Below are positions 58,011 to 64,000 of a stretch of DNA of 64,000 bases, piece by piece. Both the position numbers and the translations under genes were made by a program. The notes under the pieces were generated by a model. It saw only the letters and a program-made list of their open reading frames with translations. It was not told the origin of the DNA and ran no database searches. The DNA lies in contig JAFGCJ010000002.1 of assembly GCA_016932785.1 (NCBI GenBank), positions 124,001-188,000 of the forward strand, written 5' to 3'. How positions within the stretch are numbered: position 1 is the first letter of the stretch; each line of letters starts with the position of its first letter. The stretch comes from Candidatus Dojkabacteria bacterium. GTDB taxonomy: Bacteria > Patescibacteria > Dojkabacteria > SC72 > JAFGCJ01.

Positions 58011-59766
58011 TTTCTTTTGTTTCTATCTCCTTTTTAATTGAAGTAATAAACTCATCCAAATCTACCATTCCGGTATCCTTCTTACCATGAGGGCGAACGG
58101 AAACTGTACCATTTTCCTCCTCTTTATCTCCAACCACAAGAACATAGGGAATTTTTTCAATTTCTGCGTTTCTAATTCTAGATTGCATCGTTTCACTTCT
58201 ACTATCAACTGTAACAGAAATTCCGTTTTTTTCCAACCTTTGCTTGGCTTCATGAGAATATTTCTCATGTTTATCCGATATTGGGATTACTCGAACCTGT
58301 TCAGGCGCGAGCCATAGAGGAAAAACTCCCCCATAATTCTCAATCAAAATACCCAGAAACCTCTCTATTGAACCATAAACAACCCGATGAATCATTATCG
58401 GTCTCTGTTTTTCGCCAGATTCATCGGTATACTCAAGGTTGAAATTCTCAGGTTGAGCAAAATCAAGCTGGATAGTACCACATTGCCATGTTCTTCCCAT
58501 AGAATCTGCAAGATGAAAATCAAACTTAGGTCCATAGAATGCTCCATCTCCTTCATTTATCTTCGAAACAATTCCCTCTTCCTTCAACACCTCCTTCATT
58601 ATTTTCTCTGCGGTCTCCCAAACCTCATCCGATCCAATCGATTTCTCAGGTCTGGTGGACAGTTCTATATGATGAACTTCAAGACCGAAGGTTTTGTAAA
58701 AGTCCAGACACAGATGTATAACCTCCTTAAGCTCGCTCTTAGTTTGCTCAGGAGTACAGAAAATGTGTGCATCATCCTGAGTAAATTCTCTAACTCTAAG
58801 TAAGCCGTGAGTTTCGCCGGAGCTTTCATACCTGTTTACAACACCTATTTCCCCCACTCTTAAAGGGAGTTCCTTATATGAGTGCTGTCTTGTATTGTAG
58901 ATGAGCATCCCGCCATTACAGTTCATTGGTTTTACTGCATAGTTGTAATCGTCTGAATCGAACGTTTTAGCAAGATATATTTTCTCTGCATAGTTATCCA
59001 AGTGGCCGCTTCTCTTCCAGACTTCCTTAGTCATTAGAACAGGCGTTCGAACCTCTACGTAACCTTTCGCATAGTGAACCTCACGCCAGTATTCGATAAG
59101 TCTATTAATAATCGCCAACCCTCTAGGATGCCAAAAAGCATTGCCAGGACTCTCCTCATGAAAAGAGAAAAGATCCATCTGTTTACCAAGTATCCTATGA
59201 TCCACTGCTTTCAATTTCTCTTGAAGTTCTACAAAATCATCTAATTCCTTCTGATTCTCAAATGCAAGAGCATAGATTCTCTGCAACATAGGTTTGTTTT
59301 CATCACCTCTCCAATAGGCACCAGCTATTCGATCAAGTTTCACTGCACCAATCTGCCCTGTTCTCTCAAGATGAGGGCCTCTGCACATATCCATAAAATC
59401 ATCACTGCCGGTAACATAGAAGCTTATCTTCTTGTCAGGAATATCTTTAAGCAAATCAGCCTTATAATTTTGGCCAGACTTCTTAAAGTATTCTTCAGTC
59501 TCTTCCCGGGACATAAATTTCTGTTCAAAAGGAAGATCTGCCTTAATTATCTTCTTCATTTCGGCTTCAATTTTCGGAAGGTCCTCTTCCTTCAGGGGAC
59601 GGGGAAGATCGAAATCATAGTAGAACCCATTCTCAATGGCCGGTCCTATCCCAAGCTTGGCATCTGGAAAAAGCTTCAAAACTGCCTGCGCCATGACGTG
59701 GGATGCAGAATGTCTCATGGTCTCAAGTTTTTCTTGTTTGTTTTTGTTACCTTTTTTGTCGCTCAT
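57997..59766 (-). CDS. thrS: Threonyl-tRNA synthetase, TGS-less form
   Basis: A 589-residue class II synthetase. The editing domain begins almost at once (RHSASHVMAQAVLKLFPDA, HxxxH; CRGPHLERTG). The N-terminal TGS domain of longer ThrRS is absent, as in many CPR bacteria. The catalytic part has the zinc-binding Cys in KPMNCNGGM, with RVGEIGVVNRYESSGETHGL and RPIMIHRVVYGSIERFLGIL. It ends with an anticodon-binding domain (PEQVRVIPISDKHEKYS). It heads the thrS-infC-rpmI-rplT-pheS-pheT operon. Confidence 0.97.
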   Translation of the reverse strand: MSDKKGNKNKQEKLETMRHSASHVMAQAVLKLFPDAKLGIGPAIENGFYYDFDLPRPLKEEDLPKIEAEMKKIIKADLPFEQKFMSREETEEYFKKSGQNYKADLLKDIPDKKISFYVTGSDDFMDMCRGPHLERTGQIGAVKLDRIAGAYWRGDENKPMLQRIYALAFENQKELDDFVELQEKLKAVDHRILGKQMDLFSFHEESPGNAFWHPRGLAIINRLIEYWREVHYAKGYVEVRTPVLMTKEVWKRSGHLDNYAEKIYLAKTFDSDDYNYAVKPMNCNGGMLIYNTRQHSYKELPLRVGEIGVVNRYESSGETHGLLRVREFTQDDAHIFCTPEQTKSELKEVIHLCLDFYKTFGLEVHHIELSTRPEKSIGSDEVWETAEKIMKEVLKEEGIVSKINEGDGAFYGPKFDFHLADSMGRTWQCGTIQLDFAQPENFNLEYTDESGEKQRPIMIHRVVYGSIERFLGILIENYGGVFPLWLAPEQVRVIPISDKHEKYSHEAKQRLEKNGISVTVDSRSETMQSRIRNAEIEKIPYVLVVGDKEEENGTVSVRPHGKKDTGMVDLDEFITSIKKEIETKENGGK

Positions 59767-59822
59767 ATCAATATATACTCAAATAAATCCTATCGGTTAA
59801 TTATCCAGGGAAAATAGTTGTT

Positions 59823-59894
59823 TCAAAAGGATGTCGGGTAAACGACCTTAACGATGTTCTGATCTGTTTCATTTGTCTTAATGAGTTTGTACAT
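59823..59894 (-). CDS. Possible 23-residue leader peptide before thrS
   Basis: In the roughly 155-nt leader of the thrS operon, an ATG at 59894 opens a 23-residue frame, MYKLIKTNETDQNIVKVVYP and then TSF, ending TGA at 59823. Three threonines are present. No ribosome site and no clear terminator are visible, so this may be chance. Confidence 0.2.
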   Translation of the reverse strand: MYKLIKTNETDQNIVKVVYPTSF

Positions 59895-59926
59895 AAAAAG
59901 ATTCGTATTAAGTACTCACAAAAGCC

Positions 59927-59954
59927 AGTTTATCAATTCTAGAGAAAATGTCAA
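59927..59954 (-). promoter_or_regulatory. Promoter of the thrS operon
   Basis: A consensus TTGACA (59954-59949) and TAAACT (59932-59927) are separated by 16 nt. The resulting leader before the thrS ATG is about 155 nt, long for this genome. Confidence 0.5.
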
Positions 59955-59968
59955 ACAAGACCTAGGGT

Positions 59969-60892
59969 CTAGCCTAAGTCCATTTTTTTATCCCCTGATT
60001 TCTCATGAGCAGATAAATTGGCAATAATACTTGCGAGAATTATAAGTCCTCCACCAACCAAAGTAATAAACGAAGGTTTTTCGCCAAACACTATGAATCC
60101 AAATACAATGGCAAAAACAATTTCCATAGGCATCAAGAGACTACCTATTTGTGCCTCCACAAAACGAAATCCCAAGACAATGAAGTTTGAACCTACAACA
60201 TTCGTCAGCGCAAATCCGACTATGGCAAGCCAGCCCCAGTCGGGCTTGAAACTCGGAAGATCTTCTCCAACAATCAATCCTCCAAATAACGCAATTGTAA
60301 TTCCAAAGATCGCATCGATAAAAAGCATCTGAGGACTCGAATAGTTCCCAGAAATCTTCTTGGAGAAAGCTGTCCAAAAGCCAGTCAGAGACCCGCTTAG
60401 AAGCCCCATAAAGAGATATGGAAGATCATTTGTCTTTATACTAAAGGAAAATATTGTAAACAAACCAGCTACCACGAGAGCAAAAGCAACAATCTTAGCA
60501 ATATTCATTTTTTCCTTGAAAAAGATCCAACCGACAAGCCAGCCTCCCATAATTGTTGCGGAATAGATAATTATATATGTAGTACCAATCGGAAGATGGT
60601 TAAAAACAATGAAAGAAAAAATAGTAGTACTAGTACCGCTTAGTCCCCATAAAATAAGCCACTTGATATCTGCCTTTCGAATTCTCTTCCACAGCTTCCG
60701 TGAAAGAAGCAAAGCGACTCCATAAATTAATAACAACACAATATTTCTTACCCAATTCTGTGAAAATGGACCAAAGCTTTCGCCGATAATTCTTGACCAC
60801 ACTCCAAACAGTCCATACGCCATGGTACTAATAAGAATAAAAGTGGAACCCCTAAAAACACCCTGAGACTTATTTTTTTGACTCGCCGACAT
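59969..60892 (-). CDS. EamA/DMT-family transporter
   Basis: A 307-residue protein with ten predicted transmembrane helices in two EamA repeats, the second ending GSLLMPMEIVFAIVFGFIVFGEKPSFITLVGGGLIILA, the usual close of such transporters. Members export or take up small metabolites. The substrate is unknown. The C-terminus is a short charged tail. The next gene upstream lies 48 nt away. It could be in one unit with the 563-residue membrane protein. Confidence 0.93.
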   Translation of the reverse strand: MSASQKNKSQGVFRGSTFILISTMAYGLFGVWSRIIGESFGPFSQNWVRNIVLLLIYGVALLLSRKLWKRIRKADIKWLILWGLSGTSTTIFSFIVFNHLPIGTTYIIIYSATIMGGWLVGWIFFKEKMNIAKIVAFALVVAGLFTIFSFSIKTNDLPYLFMGLLSGSLTGFWTAFSKKISGNYSSPQMLFIDAIFGITIALFGGLIVGEDLPSFKPDWGWLAIVGFALTNVVGSNFIVLGFRFVEAQIGSLLMPMEIVFAIVFGFIVFGEKPSFITLVGGGLIILASIIANLSAHEKSGDKKMDLG

Positions 60893-60940
60893 TTAGCAAG
60901 CGTAAAATTTACATAGACAAAAATCAACATAAAACCGAGC

Positions 60941-62632
60941 TTAATGTATAGCGGACTTCTTATCTTTGAGAAAATTTCTCCAATCTTCAATCAATCCGAC
61001 AATAGTCATTATCGGATAGTCTACAACTACAGTGAAAAACACACTAAAAATATTGTATTCTTTCCACTTCGATGCGAGCCATTGCCCAAGCTTGGCAAGA
61101 GGAATAGAGAATATATCGATCAGGAAATCTGCCGCCCCTGCGTTCTCTTCAATGGTAACTTCTTTCGCCTTCTGTCTTATAACCAATGCCGCAAATACGA
61201 TTATCGCTATGTTTGCTGTGTCCACATATAGAGATGTCCATGGAACCTTTGCAATATAGAACAAATAAAAAACAAGACCAAACGAAACAACCGTCACGAT
61301 AAAATAGGAAAACCCGAACAGCAGATTTATAAATGTCTTGCCTTTCTTATTAAACTGGACCTCATAAGTATCCAGATCATCGGTTACATATATTATTTTC
61401 CTGATTTCCTCCAGAACACGTTCAAAGTTATCTTTCCTTGTAGGTCTAATTGTTATAACAAGTAAAAACATCAGGACTGTAGGAATCATTATGTCAACGA
61501 CAACAGCAATCGGGCTGAAATGCCCGTAGAACAGTGCTGCAAGCGGAACCTCAAACACAAACAAGCTCAAACCTCCAGCCAAAAATATCGAAAGAGTAGA
61601 ATAAATTGCAGACCGGGTCAGTCTTGATTTAAGAGTCGAAAGCCTCTCATCATAGGCTTTTCTTATAACATCCCTCAACCTTTCCCAATCAGAACAAACA
61701 TCCTCAAAATGAAGTTTCTCACTAGAAATATAGCTGAGAGCATCTCCCAATACCAGATACGCAGCATCGTATTTCTCACAAACTTTATAGAACTCTGCCC
61801 CTCTCTTATCAGAAAGATAATCTTCAATTTCCTTCCAGACACCGACAGAATTCGCCGCTATTTCTCTAATTAGCGAGTTGGGGTCACTTATCCACTTCGG
61901 ATATTTGTACTTCAAAATGTTATAGCTGATTATCGGATCATCTAAATTATAAAGAGTTCTTTGAACGGCAATATATGTAAGGATCACTCTGTCTTCTGCC
62001 GAAACGTAGTTGTCAGGGAGGAGCTTGAGTCTTTTGTTTATCATGTTAGTCATAAAATTCATCATCCCGTTCTCTTTCAACGGCGGACTCAATATCTCCT
62101 CTATCTCACAGGCGGCCACTTCAAGAATCCAGTTATAGAAATTTACCCTGGTTTTTACCGCCAACGGCCCGACATTATTATTATTCAGAATATAAATATA
62201 CTTATTCAGGGCAGCAGTTACATGTGCAATCTTAGTCTTTGGAATCTTGTCGTTAGGCAAATGACCTCCTCTAATAATTTCCATTACCAAAGGTTCAGCA
62301 AGATTCTCACCAGTTGCACCAGGCAGAACATCAATACCAGAAATCTTAGAGATCATACTTCTTTTAAGAGAACGCTCTATTGCCATCCTACGGATAAGAT
62401 GCTCATCTTTCCAATCGATGATCTGCCGGATTTTCTCGTATACAACAGCTACACGAGAGGCAAGCTCATCAACATGAATTGGAGAGACAGTATCTTTACT
62501 TTCGAATTCTCTTACACGGTTATAATAACCGAGAAGTTCAGAAAATTCTGGAACAAGATTTACATCTCTCTTAACAGTGCTTAATTGCTCACTTTCCTCT
62601 TCATTTTTTTCTAAGGATACATCACCGTCCAT
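60941..62632 (-). CDS. Hypothetical membrane protein, 563 residues
   Basis: I do not recognise a family. Residues 1-340 are helical and soluble. Two transmembrane pairs (about 345-405 and 440-500) follow, then an amphipathic end with a last hydrophobic stretch (IFSVFFTVVVDYPIMTIVGL). I prefer the ATG at 62632 over an in-frame TTG at 62674, because a TATAAT at 62640-62645 lies 7 nt before that ATG. It lies between the EamA transporter and the DUF2207-like gene. Confidence 0.75.
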   Translation of the reverse strand: MDGDVSLEKNEEESEQLSTVKRDVNLVPEFSELLGYYNRVREFESKDTVSPIHVDELASRVAVVYEKIRQIIDWKDEHLIRRMAIERSLKRSMISKISGIDVLPGATGENLAEPLVMEIIRGGHLPNDKIPKTKIAHVTAALNKYIYILNNNNVGPLAVKTRVNFYNWILEVAACEIEEILSPPLKENGMMNFMTNMINKRLKLLPDNYVSAEDRVILTYIAVQRTLYNLDDPIISYNILKYKYPKWISDPNSLIREIAANSVGVWKEIEDYLSDKRGAEFYKVCEKYDAAYLVLGDALSYISSEKLHFEDVCSDWERLRDVIRKAYDERLSTLKSRLTRSAIYSTLSIFLAGGLSLFVFEVPLAALFYGHFSPIAVVVDIMIPTVLMFLLVITIRPTRKDNFERVLEEIRKIIYVTDDLDTYEVQFNKKGKTFINLLFGFSYFIVTVVSFGLVFYLFYIAKVPWTSLYVDTANIAIIVFAALVIRQKAKEVTIEENAGAADFLIDIFSIPLAKLGQWLASKWKEYNIFSVFFTVVVDYPIMTIVGLIEDWRNFLKDKKSAIH

Positions 62633-62639
62633 AACGCGA

Positions 62640-62645
62640 ATTATA
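62640..62645 (-). promoter_or_regulatory. -10 box of the 563-residue membrane protein gene (leaderless)
   Basis: TATAAT on the minus strand ends 7 nt before the ATG at 62632, placing the transcription start at or next to the start codon. Confidence 0.55.
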
Positions 62646-62702
62646 CCAAGATGATAAGGTAAGGTGTAAATCAAAAATTAGGTGCTAAAAATGCTCATCG
62701 GA

Positions 62703-64000
62703 CTAACTCATTCCGCCGCCACCACCGCCACCACCGCCGCCACTAAAACCTCCGCTAAATCCTCCACCACCACTCCATCCGCCTCCACTTGAGGAACCTG
62801 AAGAGCTAGGAGTTGATGCCATTACTCCACTAACTGACCTATTCATTCTGGTAATAGACTGAGTGAACAAAGTAGGACTAAACGAGCCACTGCCATAACC
62901 TTCGTACCATTCCGGTGGTTCATCATAGATGTCCTTGAAATTCATGGCCCATTCATTTTCCACACCGAAAACCATAGCATATGGGAGATATCGCTCAAAA
63001 GTCTGAGGTGTAAGCTTCTGCACACGAAATCTTTCAGCCGTGTGAAGATACATACGAAATCCTTTACATTTTTCATAAAGTTCCGTCCCCTTCTTTGTTT
63101 TAGATGGCATAAAAAAGCTCAGAACTATCTTCAATACTCCGGACAAAGCAATCATCGGACCACACGTGAAAACGCTAAATATGGACAATCCGGTCAAAAG
63201 AATTCCTCCGAAAAGCATAGCAAACCCAATTCCCAAGTGTTTTCCTCTGACTTTGTCAGGACGTTTCTCGAAATAGTCGCGTTTTTGCATTTCTTCATAA
63301 ATCGCATTCCTTATGCCAGGAAGTTTTTTATAGAACTTATTCTTCAGGTCCTTCGTTTTAATACGCTCCTTTTGACCGAAAATATCGTTTAAAATACGAA
63401 CTTCCATATTACCGAGAACTTTGTAGTTAATCTTGTTCCCCTTTTTGGATACACCACTTTCAAAATCCTTCAGTTTGATAAGCTCATACTCCTTCTTTTT
63501 GTATTCCTTAATCTTAATAAAACCCCTAACCGCAGCATTTATTATTGTTGACGTTATGTCTACTAGATGAACACGTTCATCTTTTATAGAACCAACAACA
63601 ACAGGAGAGATACCTCCTGGAGGATGAAACCACGGCACAACAGTACTCCCTCTTCCAATATCTCTGCCCTTCTTAAGGTAATTACTGACAACAAAATACA
63701 GAAGTACCAAACCTCCTATACAGGACAAAGCATTTATGCTTACGAGACCAGCAATCATCAATTTCCGTGCATCAGTCATCTCAAGTTCGACAGCGAGGTC
63801 CTTAGTCTCTCCAGGCTCAAAATCAAGAAGCATCTCCTCAGAATGATATCCAGATGCCTCAAACCTCACTCGCCTTTCACCAGGAATAATTCCGTCAATC
63901 ACATCATTCCTCAAATACATCTGAACATTATCAACATATATTTCCTGGTTTTTGGGTTTTAGATCAAGTCTCATTCCCGAATATTCATGAACAACACCTT
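62703..64000 (-). CDS. DUF2207-like membrane protein, C-terminal part (runs off the window)
   Basis: The frame is open to the window edge, so the start is missing; at least 432 residues are visible. A PEGA-like beta segment (IYVDNVQMYLRNDVIDGIIPGERRVRFEASGYHS, given here in part) comes first. A transmembrane helix, a winged-helix-like cytoplasmic region (TSTIINAAVRGFIKIKE ... VRILNDIFG) and two further helices follow. The protein ends in a glycine-serine tail (GGGFSGGFSGGGGGG), the typical close of DUF2207 and related predicted membrane proteins. Function unknown. An ATG at 63974 is in frame but is probably internal. Confidence 0.75.
   Translation of the reverse strand, partial: GVVHEYSGMRLDLKPKNQEIYVDNVQMYLRNDVIDGIIPGERRVRFEASGYHSEEMLLDFEPGETKDLAVELEMTDARKLMIAGLVSINALSCIGGLVLLYFVVSNYLKKGRDIGRGSTVVPWFHPPGGISPVVVGSIKDERVHLVDITSTIINAAVRGFIKIKEYKKKEYELIKLKDFESGVSKKGNKINYKVLGNMEVRILNDIFGQKERIKTKDLKNKFYKKLPGIRNAIYEEMQKRDYFEKRPDKVRGKHLGIGFAMLFGGILLTGLSIFSVFTCGPMIALSGVLKIVLSFFMPSKTKKGTELYEKCKGFRMYLHTAERFRVQKLTPQTFERYLPYAMVFGVENEWAMNFKDIYDEPPEWYEGYGSGSFSPTLFTQSITRMNRSVSGVMASTPSSSGSSSGGGWSGGGGFSGGFSGGGGGGGGGGMS

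Noticed and set aside
61961..62584. 207-residue plus-strand frame over the 563-residue membrane protein
   Set aside because: Antisense shadow with unusual composition; no start signal.

Overview
The window looks like chromosomal sequence from a member of the Patescibacteria (Candidate Phyla Radiation), probably an anaerobic fermenter. The grounds are indirect. Gene content is minimal and biosynthesis genes are nearly absent. ThrRS lacks its N-terminal TGS domain. Fermentation-type enzymes are present (an ADP-forming acyl-CoA synthetase and pyruvate phosphate dikinase), and ribonucleotide reduction is strictly anaerobic (NrdD/NrdG). Shine-Dalgarno sequences are scarce, base composition is AT-rich, and genes are tightly packed with many 1-23 nt overlaps. 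The genetic code is standard: TGA is used as a stop. A group such as Dojkabacteria (WS6) would fit, but I cannot place it below phylum level.

Layout. Positions 1-5440 (minus strand) hold the start of ileS with a small DUF1232 gene in front of it and an apparent T-box leader, then an unknown protein, a YggU-type protein and the division block ftsQ-ftsA-ftsZ. Positions 5.7-21.6 kb are an accessory stretch. It carries a secreted protein with a strong ribosome site and a large palindrome, two tRNAs, a TsaC-TsaE fusion, a DUF1189 membrane protein, a PqqD-like/M50 metalloprotease with a zinc-finger partner, a 1053-residue unknown protein, a small RiPP-leader-like peptide, ppdK, a patatin lipase, a ureohydrolase-fold protein and an ABC exporter preceded by a 54-bp tandem repeat. 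Positions 21.6-33.7 kb hold tRNAs (Val, Leu, Gln), mutL, uvrB, a GNAT protein, an HD phosphohydrolase, a Rid-family protein, ADP-forming acyl-CoA synthetase, a hexapeptide acyltransferase, an AIM24-like protein and an OGG1-type glycosylase. Positions 33.9-38.5 kb are an anaerobic ribonucleotide reductase operon with two nrdD paralogues and nrdG.

Positions 38.6-49.2 kb (minus) are a dcw-type cell-wall and division cluster: mraZ-rsmH-ftsL-ftsI, a degenerate Mur-ligase-like protein, an ECF-type sigma factor, two ddl-type ligases, an alpha/beta hydrolase, murF and mraY. Triple 10-bp MraZ-type boxes lie at its promoter. A class A penicillin-binding protein diverges from it. Positions 52.5-59.8 kb are the conserved thrS-infC-rpmI-rplT-pheS-pheT translation operon, with two oddities: the lysine-rich tail of IF3 is overprinted on rpmI, and PheS carries an N-terminal AlaX/AlaRS-type editing domain. 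The right end holds an EamA transporter and two membrane proteins, the last (DUF2207-like) running off the window.

Recurring theme: at least ten genes have a TATAAT-like -10 box only 6-9 nt upstream of the start codon, which suggests widespread leaderless transcripts. The observations I rate highest are the AlaX-PheS fusion, the infC/rpmI overprinting, the possible RiPP-type maturation genes around 8.8-20.9 kb, the T-box in front of DUF1232-ileS, and the tandem, partly degenerate cell-wall ligases with an embedded sigma factor.
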